From the NCBI RefSeq assembly GCF_033843645.1, contig NZ_JAWXVZ010000005.1:325824-389823 (forward strand): DNA of 64,000 nucleotides, given 5' to 3'. The notes under the pieces are model-generated. The model was not told the DNA's origin. It made no database searches and worked only from the letters and a program-made list of their open reading frames with translations. The DNA comes from Pseudovibrio zosterae. Lineage in GTDB: Bacteria > Pseudomonadota > Alphaproteobacteria > Rhizobiales > Stappiaceae. Position 1 is the first letter of the stretch. Every line of letters begins with the position of its first letter. This document shows, one piece after another, positions 42,796 to 52,312 of this stretch. A program made the position numbers and the translations under genes.

Positions 42796-42835
42796 GGCTC
42801 TGCTTTTCTGTGAAACTTGGCATGGTCCAGATCCA

Positions 42836-42857
42836 GGGCGGCGGTGGTACGCCGCCC
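42836..42857 (-). other. Hairpin downstream of the first BMP gene
   Basis: GGGCGGCG (42836-42843) pairs with CGCCGCCC (42850-42857) across a 6-base loop, between the BMP stop (42898) and puuD. On the minus strand it lacks a T-run. It is likely an mRNA stabiliser for the binding-protein gene. Confidence 0.65.
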
Positions 42858-42897
42858 AGGCTGTTTTTGAAACTGGAATGTAGATTGGTTGAGCAGC

Positions 42898-43971
42898 TTA
42901 CTTTGGAAGCTGGTCGTCAACGCCTTTGATGTAGAAGTTCATGCCCAGAAGCTGTTCGTCGGTCGCCTGCTGACCTTCTTCCAGGAACACAGAACCGTCC
43001 TGCTTGGTGATTGGACCTCTGAACGGAACCAGTTCACCCTTGCGGATTGCTTCTGTGGTTGCTGCAGCTTCTGCTGCCACTTCTTCTGGCAGGTTGGTGA
43101 AGGGTGCAATGTGAACCAGCTTCTGGTCCAGACCGCCCCAGGTGTCGCCACCTTCCCAAGTGCCGTCCATCACCGCCTGAACGCGTGCGATGTAGTACTC
43201 GGACCAGTCATCGACAATGGCTGTCATCTGCGCGTTTGGCGCAAACTTGATCATGTCGGATGCCTGACCGAAGCCCTTGATGCCACGTTCTTCAGCAACC
43301 TGAAGCGGCGCAGGACTGTCGGTGTGCTGGACCATGATGTCCACGCCCTGATCAACCAGTGCCTTGGCAGCGTCAGCTTCGCGGCCCGGGTCGTACCAGG
43401 AGTTTACCCATACGATCTTCACCTTGAAGTCCGGGTCTACAGACTGAGCACCCAGCATGAAGGCGTTGATGCCGCGCACAACTTCCGGGATTGGGAATGA
43501 GCCGATGTAGCCTGCAGTGCCGGTTTCAGAAACCTTTGCTGCAATCTGACCGATGATGTAGCGGCCTTCATAAAAACGGGCGCCGTAGGTGGCGACGTTT
43601 TCAGCCTGCTTGTAACCGGTGGCGTGCTCAAACTTCACATCTGGGAAACGCTTGGCAACCTTCACAGTCGGGTTCATGTAGCCGAAGGAAGTGGTGAAGA
43701 TCAGATCATGGCCGGAGCGAGCAAGACGTTCAATCGCACGTTCCGCATCTGGTCCTTCAGACACGCTTTCGATGAAGGTGGTTTCCACCTTGTCACCGAA
43801 GTGCTCTTCGATCGCTAGACGGCCCTGATCGTGCTGGTAAGACCAACCGTGGTCGGAAACCGGACCAACATAGATAAAGCCAACCTTGAGTGGATCTTCT
43901 GCAGAGGCAATACCCGCAGTAAGACCAAGTGCAAGAGTAGCCGTTGCGGCCAGGCTCAACAGTTTGCGCAT
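42898..43971 (-). CDS. BMP-family ABC substrate-binding protein, copy 1
   Basis: A 357-residue periplasmic protein. Signal peptide to about residue 24 (GIASA|ED). The mature part is PnrA/Med-like: LKVGFIYVGPVSDHGWSYQHD, LIFTTSFGYMNPTVKVAKR, GTAGYIGSFPIPEVVRGINAFMLGA and VNSWYDPGREADAAKALVDQGVDI. BMP proteins bind nucleosides or purine bases, and the operon implies hypoxanthine, xanthine, urate or their nucleosides. It is the same length as, and roughly 70% identical by eye to, the next gene, so the pair arose by tandem duplication. Differences cluster near the ligand loop ASDMIKFAPNAQMTA. Confidence 0.93.
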   Translation of the reverse strand: MRKLLSLAATATLALGLTAGIASAEDPLKVGFIYVGPVSDHGWSYQHDQGRLAIEEHFGDKVETTFIESVSEGPDAERAIERLARSGHDLIFTTSFGYMNPTVKVAKRFPDVKFEHATGYKQAENVATYGARFYEGRYIIGQIAAKVSETGTAGYIGSFPIPEVVRGINAFMLGAQSVDPDFKVKIVWVNSWYDPGREADAAKALVDQGVDIMVQHTDSPAPLQVAEERGIKGFGQASDMIKFAPNAQMTAIVDDWSEYYIARVQAVMDGTWEGGDTWGGLDQKLVHIAPFTNLPEEVAAEAAATTEAIRKGELVPFRGPITKQDGSVFLEEGQQATDEQLLGMNFYIKGVDDQLPK

Positions 43972-44140
43972 TATGCGCCTCCCCTCTCTAAACGGCAGTC
44001 CAAAATTTTTGAGGCCTTCCTGAACCAGTCGGACTGCAACCCGGTTCGGGAAGAATAGCCAAATCTCCTGAGACCGATCTTATCGTCACGGATGAGCGCT
44101 CTCCTTCGCCATCAACGTGAGCCGGTCTTTTGTTGTTTCG

Positions 44141-44177
44141 GGTGCCAAAGGACCGCGCGGGGCAGTCCTTTGGGACC
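44141..44177 (-). other. Hairpin between the two BMP genes
   Basis: CCAAAGGAC (44145-44153) pairs with GTCCTTTGG (44165-44173), and the stem extends to an outer GGT/ACC (44141-44143 with 44175-44177). It follows the stop of BMP copy 2 (44210). There is no T-run, consistent with an internal 3' stabiliser. Confidence 0.65.
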
Positions 44178-44209
44178 ATGTCGTTCGGGCTGCTTGGGGC
44201 AGCTCTCGA

Positions 44210-45283
44210 TCAGTTCGGCAGGGCCGCGTCAAAACCTTTGACGAAGAAGTTCATGCCTAGCAGTTGCTCATCGGTGATTGTAACACCTTCTTCGAGAAAC
44301 AGCGTGCCATCCTGCTTGTAGATTGGACCAGTGAAGGGCTCGAACTCGCCGGATTCCAGCTTGGCAATGGTTGCTTCTGCCGCTTCCTTGACCTCATCGG
44401 ACACGTTGCGGATCGGGGCCAGTTTCACCATGCCGGTGTCGATGCCACCCCAAGTGTCTGTCGGCTCCCATGTGCCATCAAGCACCGCCTGTACACGCTC
44501 GATGTAGTATGGCGTCCAGTCGTTAAGGAGTGCAGAAGCCTGAGAGGTCTCTGCGAACTTGATGTTGTCAGAGGCCTGCGCAAATGCCAGAACGCCGCGC
44601 TCCTGCGCAATCTGCAATGGTGCCGGGCTGTCCGTATGCTGGAGAATGACATCAACGCCCTGATCTACCAGAGCCTTGGCCGCATCAGCTTCACGGCCCG
44701 GATCATACCAGGAGTTGACCCAAACAACTTTAACCTTGAACTCAGGGTTTACGGACTGAGCACCCAGCATGAAGGCGTTCATGCCGCGCACCACCTCTGG
44801 GATTGGGTAGGCGCCAATGTAGCCAGCCGTTCCGGTTTCGGAGGCTTTGGCCGCGATCTGGCCCATCACATAGCGGGCTTCGTAAAAGCGGCCATTGTAG
44901 GTCGCCATGTTCTTGGCGCGCTTGAAGCCGGTGGCGTGCTCGAACTTCACTTTCGGGAACCGCTTCGCCACTTTCAGGGTCGGGTTCATGAAACCGAAGG
45001 AAGTCGAGAAAATCAGGTCGTGGCCAGAACGCGCAAGGCGTTCAACGGCCCGTTCGGCGTCTGCGCCACCCGGCACGTTCTCGATGAATGTGGTTTCCAC
45101 CTTGTTGCCGAAATGGACTTCAACGGCCTTGCGGGCAAGGTCATGCTGGTAGGAGTAGCCATGATCGGATACCGGTCCGACGTAAACGAAGCCGACTTTC
45201 AGCGCTTCGTCGGCAACGGATGTTCCGGCACCCAAACCGAGTGCCAGTGCAGCAGTAACGAGAAATTTTGATAGTTTGCGCAT
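44210..45283 (-). CDS. BMP-family ABC substrate-binding protein, copy 2
   Basis: 357 residues from ATG 45283 (MRKLSKFLVTAALALGLG signal peptide, cleavage near TSVA|DE). A longer open frame upstream is not coding, since it runs antisense-like through the permease end. Core motifs match copy 1: VGFVYVGPVSDHGYSYQHD, STSFGFMNPTLKVAKRF, YPIPEVVRGMNAFMLGAQSV and VNSWYDPGREADAAKA. The ligand-side loop is ASDNIKFAETSQASA, different from copy 1. It probably binds a related but distinct purine. It is nearest the permeases and is therefore likely the ancestral partner. Confidence 0.93.
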   Translation of the reverse strand: MRKLSKFLVTAALALGLGAGTSVADEALKVGFVYVGPVSDHGYSYQHDLARKAVEVHFGNKVETTFIENVPGGADAERAVERLARSGHDLIFSTSFGFMNPTLKVAKRFPKVKFEHATGFKRAKNMATYNGRFYEARYVMGQIAAKASETGTAGYIGAYPIPEVVRGMNAFMLGAQSVNPEFKVKVVWVNSWYDPGREADAAKALVDQGVDVILQHTDSPAPLQIAQERGVLAFAQASDNIKFAETSQASALLNDWTPYYIERVQAVLDGTWEPTDTWGGIDTGMVKLAPIRNVSDEVKEAAEATIAKLESGEFEPFTGPIYKQDGTLFLEEGVTITDEQLLGMNFFVKGFDAALPN

Positions 45284-45369
45284 GGATGCACGATCCCATC
45301 TAGTCATTGGGTCCACTGGAGGAAGATGCTGGCCACCGGCATGGACCGTACCGCTGGCCAGTGAGGGCC

Positions 45370-46290
45370 CTATCGATCGGGCGAGAATGGTCTGCCAAGG
45401 CAGGCTGGCGTGTTGGCTCGGGTCACCGCCTGATTGCGGGAGATGATGACCAGAACAACGATAGTCGCCAGATATGGCAGAGCCGACATGAGCTGAGACG
45501 GCAGGCCGATGCCAGCCGCTTGGGCGTGGAACTGAAGCACCGAAACCGCACCAAACAGATAAGCACCAACGAGAAGACGCAGCGGGCGCCAGCTTGCAAA
45601 CACAACAAGCGCCAGCGCGATCCAGCCGCGGCCTGCGGTCATCCCCTCCACCCACTGCGGGGTGTAGACGAGAGACAGGTAGCCGCCGGCAAGACCGGAA
45701 CACGCACCGCCAAACAAAACCGCCAGATAGCGTACTTTCAATACGGAGTAGCCAAGAGCGTGGGCTGAGGTGTGGTTGTCACCCACAGCGCGGATGACAA
45801 GCCCTGCCCGCGTCTTGAACAGGAAGTAGTAAACAGCCGCGACCAGCGCCAGCGAGATGTAAACCAGAATGTCCTGAGACAGCAGCACCGTGCCGATAAA
45901 CGGGATATCGGAAAGACCGGGGATGTGCAGCACCGGCAATTTGATGCCCGGCTGGCCAATGAACGCTTCACCCAGCATGCCCGAAAGGCCAAGACCGAGA
46001 ATGGTTAGCGCCAGACCGGTTGCCACCTGATTGGTCATGAGGTTCAAGGTCAAGAACCCGAACAGCAAGGCCATGGCCATGCCAGCGAACATGGAGGCCA
46101 CCACGCCAAGGTAAGGCGAGCCGCTCATGGCGGTGATGGCAAAGCCCATGACGGCGCCAACGATCATCATGCCCTCGACGCCCAGATTGAGAACCCCGGA
46201 GCGCTCGGTGATGAGTTCACCGATAGCGGCGAGCAGCAGCGGCGTTGATGCGGTGATGATGGTCAGCAGAATAGGTTCAAGCGCGCTCAT
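45370..46290 (-). CDS. Purine/nucleoside ABC transporter permease (NupC/YufQ type)
   Basis: A 306-residue inner-membrane permease. It opens ILLTIITASTPLLLAAIGEL followed by TERSGVLNLGVEGMMIVGAV, the hallmark of the BMP-linked permease family. The coupling loop is RAVGDNHTSAHALGYSV. About eight to nine membrane segments are visible. It overlaps the other permease gene by 14 bases. The last 20 residues (VTRANTPACLGRPFSPDR) form a hydrophilic tail. It pairs with the 46277-47368 product to form the channel. Confidence 0.92.
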   Translation of the reverse strand: MSALEPILLTIITASTPLLLAAIGELITERSGVLNLGVEGMMIVGAVMGFAITAMSGSPYLGVVASMFAGMAMALLFGFLTLNLMTNQVATGLALTILGLGLSGMLGEAFIGQPGIKLPVLHIPGLSDIPFIGTVLLSQDILVYISLALVAAVYYFLFKTRAGLVIRAVGDNHTSAHALGYSVLKVRYLAVLFGGACSGLAGGYLSLVYTPQWVEGMTAGRGWIALALVVFASWRPLRLLVGAYLFGAVSVLQFHAQAAGIGLPSQLMSALPYLATIVVLVIISRNQAVTRANTPACLGRPFSPDR

Positions 46291-47368
46291 GAGCGCCTCC
46301 TGCCTTTGGTGCCGACTTGATCAGCCGGATGCGGTAAAGAATGAGGGTGTCACAGGCCAGAACGAAGAACAGCAGCATGCCCTGGAAAACGCGCGTGATC
46401 TTGTCAGACAGGCCGAGGGCCACCTGCGCGGATTCACCACCGATGTAAGACAGCGCCAGAAGCAAGCCTGCAAACACGATCCCGATCGGATTCAAACGGC
46501 CAAGGAAGGCAACGATGATCGCGGTAAAGCCGTAGCCCGGCGAAATGACGGGAGTGAGCTGGCCGATGGAACCGGAGACTTCGGCCATGCCAGCAATGCC
46601 GGCAAAAGCGCCAGAAACCATGAAGCCGAACCACACAATGCCCCTATGGGAAAAGCCCGCAAAGCGCCCTGCCCGCGGCGTTTCACCCATGACCTTGATT
46701 TCAAAGCCTTTCAGGGTCTGCGACAGCATGAACCAGATCACGAAGACAGCCACGAGCGCAAACACGAAGCCCAGATGCAAACGGCCATCCCCAAGGGTCA
46801 TGAGCGTGTGTGCATCGTCGAAAATGCGGCTTTCGGGGAAATTGAAGCCATCCGGATCGCGCCATGGGCCGCGCACCAGATAGTCGAGCAGGAACTGAGC
46901 CACATAGACCAGCATGAGGCTGGTCAGGATCTCGTTGGTGCCGAACCGCGTCTTCAGAAACGCGGGTACGGAAGCCCAGACCATGCCGCCAAGCGCCCCC
47001 ATGAGGACCATGAGAGGCATGGCCATTGGCCCGGTGTATTCATGAAACAGAATTGGGATCATGGACCCGGCAAGCGCACCGATGGTGAACTGACCCTCTG
47101 CGCCAATGTTCCAGTTGTTTGAAAGGAAACAGACCGATAGCCCCACCGCGATGAGGATGAGCGGACCGGCCTTGACCAGCAGCTCTTCAATGGACCACTG
47201 GTTGGTCAGTGGTTCAATGAAGAATGCATAAAGCGCTTCACCGGGGTTATACCCCATGGCGGCAAACAGGATGCCGCCCGCGACAACTGTGAGACCCAGA
47301 GCGACGACCGGCGACAGCACGGTCATCAACGCGGAGTGCTCGGAACGTTTTTCAAGCTCGAGCCGCAT
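46277..47368 (-). CDS. Purine/nucleoside ABC transporter permease (NupB/YufP type)
   Basis: 363 residues from ATG 47368 (MRLELEKRSEHSALMTVLSP), overlapping the ATPase gene by 17 bases. An upstream start at 47407 would lie deeper inside that gene and is less likely. Membrane segments include LLVKAGPLILIAVGLSVCF, then NNWNIGAEGQFTIGALAGS, the conserved first-permease motif. VMGETPRAGRFAGFSHRG is the coupling loop. It heterodimerises with the shorter permease. Confidence 0.92.
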   Translation of the reverse strand: MRLELEKRSEHSALMTVLSPVVALGLTVVAGGILFAAMGYNPGEALYAFFIEPLTNQWSIEELLVKAGPLILIAVGLSVCFLSNNWNIGAEGQFTIGALAGSMIPILFHEYTGPMAMPLMVLMGALGGMVWASVPAFLKTRFGTNEILTSLMLVYVAQFLLDYLVRGPWRDPDGFNFPESRIFDDAHTLMTLGDGRLHLGFVFALVAVFVIWFMLSQTLKGFEIKVMGETPRAGRFAGFSHRGIVWFGFMVSGAFAGIAGMAEVSGSIGQLTPVISPGYGFTAIIVAFLGRLNPIGIVFAGLLLALSYIGGESAQVALGLSDKITRVFQGMLLFFVLACDTLILYRIRLIKSAPKAGGAHERA

Positions 47369-48944
47369 GTGCCTGCCCTTCGTCCGATTTTGAGGCGTTC
47401 TTTTCACCCATGCCCGCCATCAGCATGCCGATGCGCTCGCGTGTCATCACGTTCGCAGGCTCTGCTGGAGACAGTTGGCCACGGGAGATGACCGCAATCC
47501 GATCACTCACCTCATAAATTTCATCAAGATCTTGAGAGATAACGAGAACCGCCGCCCCCGTGCGCGCCAGATCAATCAGCGCTTGCCGGATCAGCGCCGC
47601 AGCACCGGCATCAACACCCCAGGTGGGTTGGTTGATGACCATGACGCGCGGCTTGCGGTCCAGTTCACGACCCACAACGAACTTTTGCAGATTGCCCCCC
47701 GACAGCGAGCGTGCCTCGGGGTTGTCGTGAGTCATGCGCACGTCGTAGTTCACCTTGATGCGCTGTTCCATCTCCGCTGCGTTGCCACGCTTCAGGATGC
47801 CACGCAAAAGCAGGCTGGGCTCGGTGCTGAACCGGGTCAGCATCACGTTGTCGGACAGCCGGAAGCCCGGCACAGCACCATGGCCAAGACGTTCTTCAGG
47901 AACAAAAGCTGCGCCCAGTTTGCGCCGTGGGTTGATCTTCTTCTTGCCGACCGGAACGCCGAGAAGATTGACGGCATGAACGTTCTCAACACGGCGCTCG
48001 CCAGAGATCGCATCGAACAGTTCACTTTGACCGTTGGCCGCGATGCCTGCAATGCCGACCACCTCACCTGCAAAGACCTCAAGGTTGATGTCCTTGAGCT
48101 CAATACCAAAGGCGTTGTCTGCTGGCAGGTTCAGATCGCGCAGCGTGATCAATGGGTTGCCTGTGGTTATTTCAGAGGTAGATTTAATTGCGTGTACGTC
48201 TGCACCCACCATCATGCGCGCCAGACTTGCAGGCGTTTCCTGACGGGGATCGCACTCGTTCACCACCTTGCCGTGCCGCATGATGGTGGCACGTTGACAG
48301 ATGCGCTGCACTTCCTCAAGCCGGTGCGAGATGTAAAGGATTGCGCAGCCTTCAGAGGCCAGACGCTGAAGTGTCTTGAACAGCTCGTCAGCTTCCTGAG
48401 GGGTCAGAACCGAGGTTGGCTCATCCATGATCAGGAGGCTCGGCTCCTGCAACAGACAGCGGACGATCTCGATGCGCTGACGCACCCCAACGGGCAAATC
48501 CGCCACCATGGCATTGGGATCAAGCGGCAGGCCGTACTTCTTTGAAACCGAAATGATGCGCTCTGGCAGGGCCTTGAGGTCCGTGTCCTTGGGCAGTGCG
48601 AGCGCGATGTTGTCAGCAACACTCAGAGCTTCAAACAGCGAGAAATGCTGAAACACCATACCGACACCCAGCGTGCGGGCGTCAGCAGGATTTGCTATTT
48701 TTACGGTATTTCCGCGCCAGACGATATCACCTGAAGTTTGCTCCAGCGCGCCGTACAAGATCTTGACCAGCGTGGATTTGCCTGCACCGTTTTCACCCAG
48801 AAGCGCGTGAATTTCGCCCTCCCGGATTGTCAGGTCCACACTGTCATTGGCCAGGACTTCCCCGAACCGTTTGGATATCGAAACAGCCTTCACAAGAACC
48901 GGTTGGTCAACCGCATCCGACGAAGGCACCCCTTGTTTGCTCAC
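47352..48944 (-). CDS. Purine/nucleoside ABC transporter ATPase (NupA/YufO type)
   Basis: A 530-residue tandem nucleotide-binding protein. Domain 1: Walker A LLGENGAGKSTLVKI (about 53-67), GMVFQHFSLFEALSV Q-loop, Walker B LLIMDEPTSVLTPQE. Domain 2: degenerate Walker A GIAANGQSEL, signature LSGGNLQKFVVGRE and NQPTWGVDAGA, where the usual DEP Walker B is NQP, typical for the second domain of this family. It drives uptake through the two permeases with BMP proteins as receptors. It starts 27 bases after xdhC, so import and oxidation are cotranscribed. Confidence 0.93.
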   Translation of the reverse strand: MSKQGVPSSDAVDQPVLVKAVSISKRFGEVLANDSVDLTIREGEIHALLGENGAGKSTLVKILYGALEQTSGDIVWRGNTVKIANPADARTLGVGMVFQHFSLFEALSVADNIALALPKDTDLKALPERIISVSKKYGLPLDPNAMVADLPVGVRQRIEIVRCLLQEPSLLIMDEPTSVLTPQEADELFKTLQRLASEGCAILYISHRLEEVQRICQRATIMRHGKVVNECDPRQETPASLARMMVGADVHAIKSTSEITTGNPLITLRDLNLPADNAFGIELKDINLEVFAGEVVGIAGIAANGQSELFDAISGERRVENVHAVNLLGVPVGKKKINPRRKLGAAFVPEERLGHGAVPGFRLSDNVMLTRFSTEPSLLLRGILKRGNAAEMEQRIKVNYDVRMTHDNPEARSLSGGNLQKFVVGRELDRKPRVMVINQPTWGVDAGAAALIRQALIDLARTGAAVLVISQDLDEIYEVSDRIAVISRGQLSPAEPANVMTRERIGMLMAGMGEKNASKSDEGQAHAARA

Positions 48945-48971
48945 GCCACGAACTCTCCTTCGTAAAGGCCC

Positions 48972-49961
48972 TTATTGGTCGGGTGTCCCCGACTTGGCAA
49001 GCGCAAAGTTTGACCGTTCCTTGCTCTGTTTTTGATCAGCAACCTGCAATAGCTGAGCGACCACTGAAGCGGCGATCTGGGCGGGTTGCTTACTGGAAAT
49101 TCCGGGAATACCAATAGGACACACGAGCCGTTCTAATTGCTCATCTGTCAGGCCTGCGCTTCGAAGTCTGCTTAGTGCTCGTGCTCGTTTGGTTTTGCTG
49201 CCAATCATCCCCACGTAAGCGAGGTCGTTCCGGCGAAGAGCTGCATCAGCCAATCTCTGATCCAGAGCGTGGTCATGCGTCATCACCACAACGTATCCAT
49301 CGGCTGGAACCGATGCGATTGCGTTTACGGGGTCGTTTAGATGAATACAGCTCACATTGCTAGGGACATGAGCGGGAAAAAGGTCGCGCCTGTTGTCCAC
49401 CCATTGAACCTTAAACGGCAAAGGAGCGAGCGCCAGCATCATGGAGCGGCCCACATGCCCTGCCCCAAAAAGAAACAGCTGGCTGAAGGCTTGCCCGAAC
49501 TGTTCTTTCAGAACACCCTTTTCAAGGTTCAAAACCCGAGGTGGTGCCCACTGCGTCACTTCGCGTAATACCGGCTCGCCTTCGCGGATCTGTGCCTGCG
49601 TTGAAAACGGACCGCGTTGCTCCAACGCTTCAAGTTTGTTTGCTAAGCCAATAAAGACGCGAGGGACGATTTCAATATAGACCTCAACCCAACCCCCACA
49701 GCATTGTCCAAGGTCTGGCCCAAGAGAGAAGCTGGTGGCGTGGAGGCCGATGGCTTCTTTAGCCATCAAGGTTTGAGCCTGATGTATGACATCATACTCA
49801 AGCTGACCGCCACCAATGGTGCCAGAAAAATGCCCGTCTGCATGCACCACCATCCGCGCGCCAACCTCACGAGGGGCTGATCCACGAACCTGTGAAATAG
49901 TCACAAGGGCACAGGATTTGCCGACGGATAATGCGTGTGAAACAGCTTGCCAGACGTTCAT
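48972..49961 (-). CDS. xdhC: Xanthine dehydrogenase accessory protein XdhC
   Basis: A 329-residue chaperone that binds molybdenum cofactor, promotes its sulfuration and inserts it into XdhB. N-terminal domain: CALVTISQVRGSAPREVGARMVV and GTIGGGQLEYDVI. C-terminal Rossmann domain: LFLFGAGHVGRSMMLALAPL and VVMTHDHALDQRLADAAL, GMIGSKTKRARALSRL. It overlaps xdhB by 4 bases. Full length; its placement after xdhAB is the common order. Confidence 0.95.
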   Translation of the reverse strand: MNVWQAVSHALSVGKSCALVTISQVRGSAPREVGARMVVHADGHFSGTIGGGQLEYDVIHQAQTLMAKEAIGLHATSFSLGPDLGQCCGGWVEVYIEIVPRVFIGLANKLEALEQRGPFSTQAQIREGEPVLREVTQWAPPRVLNLEKGVLKEQFGQAFSQLFLFGAGHVGRSMMLALAPLPFKVQWVDNRRDLFPAHVPSNVSCIHLNDPVNAIASVPADGYVVVMTHDHALDQRLADAALRRNDLAYVGMIGSKTKRARALSRLRSAGLTDEQLERLVCPIGIPGISSKQPAQIAASVVAQLLQVADQKQSKERSNFALAKSGTPDQ

Positions 49962-52312
49962 GAGCCCACTCCGCGTCGAATCTCATGAACAGCAGCAAGA
50001 ATCGCTTCCGGGGTTGCCGGAGCGTTCAAACGCGGGATGAAACCGGGTTTCAGGCTCGATATGGCATCATTGATGGCACAATGTACTGATATTGGCAACA
50101 TCAAAGGCGGCTCGCCCACCGCTTTCGAGTTGAACACTGTCTCCTCAGGGTTGCCTTTGGATTCATAGAGTTTGACGTGAAAGGCCTCTGGAACGTCCGT
50201 GGCGGTCGGGATCTTGTAGGTGGACGGCGCATGGGTGCGAAAACGCCCCTGCTTGTCCCAGCACAGCTCTTCCGTGGTCAGCCAGCCCATGCCTTGAACA
50301 AACCCGCCCTCGATCTGACCGATATCAATGGCTGGATTGATGGAGCGCCCAACGTCGTGGATCACGTCCACCCGGTCGACCCTGTTCTCACCGGTCAGGG
50401 TGTCCACTGTGACCTCGGCGCAGGCCGCGCCATAGGCAAAATAGAAGAACGGCCGCCCCTTTTGGGTCTCCCGCTCCCAGTTGATCTTCGGAGTGGCATA
50501 ATATCCGGCAGCAGACAGAGACACGCGGCCGGAGTAAGCCGCGCGGGCAAGGTCCGCCACGCTCATGCTGTCCTGACCTTCAAAGTAGACCCGATTGTCT
50601 TCCAGATGGATTTCGGTTTCCACCACATCATAGTGACGGGCAGCAAAGGCGAGCATGCGCCCTTTGATCTCCCGGCACGCCAGCACCACCGCCATACCGT
50701 TAAGATCGGTGCCGGAGGATGCTGCCGTGGGCGATGTGTTTGGCACTTTCGAGGTGTTGGCGGCAGTGATCTTCACCTTGTCCAGGGAGACACCCATATC
50801 GTCCGCTGCGATTTGGGCGACCTTCTGGTAAAGGCCCTGCCCCATCTCCGTGCCGCCGTGATTGAGGTGAACCGAACCATCCCTGTAAAGATGGACCAGT
50901 GCGCCAGCCTGATTGAGATGGGTGAGCGTGAAGGAAATGCCGAACTTGACTGGGGTCAGCGCAAGTCCCTTTTTCAGAAACCGGTTTTCCCCGTTGAATG
51001 CTGCGACTTCTTCGCGGCGGGTGCGATACGCGCAGTCCGCTTCCAGCGTTTCCATAAGGTCTTTCAAAAGGGCATGCTCTTCAACCACCATGCCATAGGG
51101 CGTCAGATCACGGCCCGTGCTGTACAGATTGGCATAGCGCACATCGAGTGGGTCTTTGCCAAGCGTGATGGCAACCGTGTCCATCAGGCGCTCCGCCGCA
51201 AGCATACCCTGCGGCCCTCCGAAGCCGCGAAACGCGGTATTGGAGACGGTGTTCGTGCGCAGCCGCTTGGAGCGGATCGCTGTTTGCGGATAATAGTAGC
51301 AGTTGTCCGCGTGGAACATGGTGCGGTCGTTGATGCCAAGTGACAGGTCTGCCGAATAACCGCATCGGGAGGCAAACTGCAGTTCGGTGGCCGTGAGCTT
51401 GCCGTTTTCATCAAACCCCGCCGCAAGATCCACGCGAAAGTCATGGCGCTTGCCGGTCATGATCATGTCGTCATCCCGGTCAAGACGTAGCTTGCAGGGG
51501 CGTCCGGTCTTGTGAGCGGCAAGGGCTGCAAGCGCTGCCCATTGGTTGGCTTGAGATTCCTTGCCGCCAAACGCTCCGCCCATGCGCCGCACCTCTACGG
51601 TGATCGCCGCCTCAATGGTGTTCAGAACCTTGGCAACGGAGTGCTGGACTTCACTGGGATGCTGGGTGGACGAAAGGACCGTCATGTCGCCATCTTCACC
51701 GGGCAGCGCCATGGCCACCTGCCCTTCCAGATAAAAGTGTTCCTGACCGCCGATATAGAACCGGCTTTCCACTTGATATGCGGAGGCCTTGATGGTTGCG
51801 GAAGGATCGCCGCGCTCGAACTGATAATCAGGCAGAAGAGACGCATTGTTGGCCAGCGCATCATCAACCGTCAGAGCTGCTGGCAAGTCCTCGACTTCAA
51901 TGGAAACGCGAGAGGCCGCGCGGCGCGCCGCTTCTCGGGTCTCTGCAAGAACAAGGCAGACAACCTGACCATGAAAGTGGATGATCTCATCGGCAAGAAC
52001 CGGGTCATCGCCCATGGAGGGCGAGCAATCGTTGATACCTGGAATGTCTTTGGCGGTGAGGATGTCCAGAACGCCGGGCACTGCCAGAGCTGCGTCCAGA
52101 TCAAGCGAGAGAATGCGCCCGTGAACGCAGTTGCGGGCAAAGGCCGGGGCCAGATGCAACGTCCCTTCCGGCTCACGGACGTCGTCCACATAAGTCGCGT
52201 GGCCCGAAACGTGTTTGACGGCGCTGTCATGAGGCAGAGCCTTGCCGGAGACGGTTTCGCGCCCTCCTGTGAGGGCCATGGCTTCCTGTGTGCTGTGGGT
52301 CTTATGCAACAT
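49958..52312 (-). CDS. xdhB: Xanthine dehydrogenase molybdenum-binding subunit
   Basis: 784 residues from ATG 52312, which overlaps the xdhA end by 11 bases; an earlier start at 52330 is possible. Moco-binding segments: RMGGAFGGKESQANQWAALA, TAFRGFGGPQGMLAAERLMD and HGGTEMGQGLYQKVAQIA. The catalytic Glu is in AVGEPPLML near 732. It oxidises hypoxanthine to xanthine and xanthine to urate, passing electrons to the XdhA FeS and FAD centres. Full length for the bacterial split-type enzyme. Confidence 0.96.
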   Translation of the reverse strand: MLHKTHSTQEAMALTGGRETVSGKALPHDSAVKHVSGHATYVDDVREPEGTLHLAPAFARNCVHGRILSLDLDAALAVPGVLDILTAKDIPGINDCSPSMGDDPVLADEIIHFHGQVVCLVLAETREAARRAASRVSIEVEDLPAALTVDDALANNASLLPDYQFERGDPSATIKASAYQVESRFYIGGQEHFYLEGQVAMALPGEDGDMTVLSSTQHPSEVQHSVAKVLNTIEAAITVEVRRMGGAFGGKESQANQWAALAALAAHKTGRPCKLRLDRDDDMIMTGKRHDFRVDLAAGFDENGKLTATELQFASRCGYSADLSLGINDRTMFHADNCYYYPQTAIRSKRLRTNTVSNTAFRGFGGPQGMLAAERLMDTVAITLGKDPLDVRYANLYSTGRDLTPYGMVVEEHALLKDLMETLEADCAYRTRREEVAAFNGENRFLKKGLALTPVKFGISFTLTHLNQAGALVHLYRDGSVHLNHGGTEMGQGLYQKVAQIAADDMGVSLDKVKITAANTSKVPNTSPTAASSGTDLNGMAVVLACREIKGRMLAFAARHYDVVETEIHLEDNRVYFEGQDSMSVADLARAAYSGRVSLSAAGYYATPKINWERETQKGRPFFYFAYGAACAEVTVDTLTGENRVDRVDVIHDVGRSINPAIDIGQIEGGFVQGMGWLTTEELCWDKQGRFRTHAPSTYKIPTATDVPEAFHVKLYESKGNPEETVFNSKAVGEPPLMLPISVHCAINDAISSLKPGFIPRLNAPATPEAILAAVHEIRRGVGS

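Noticed and set aside
45284..45703. N-terminal extension of BMP copy 2 to 45703
   Set aside because: The extra 140 residues run opposite in frame through the permease coding region, are Arg/Cys-rich and would bury the signal peptide. The ATG at 45283 is the true start.
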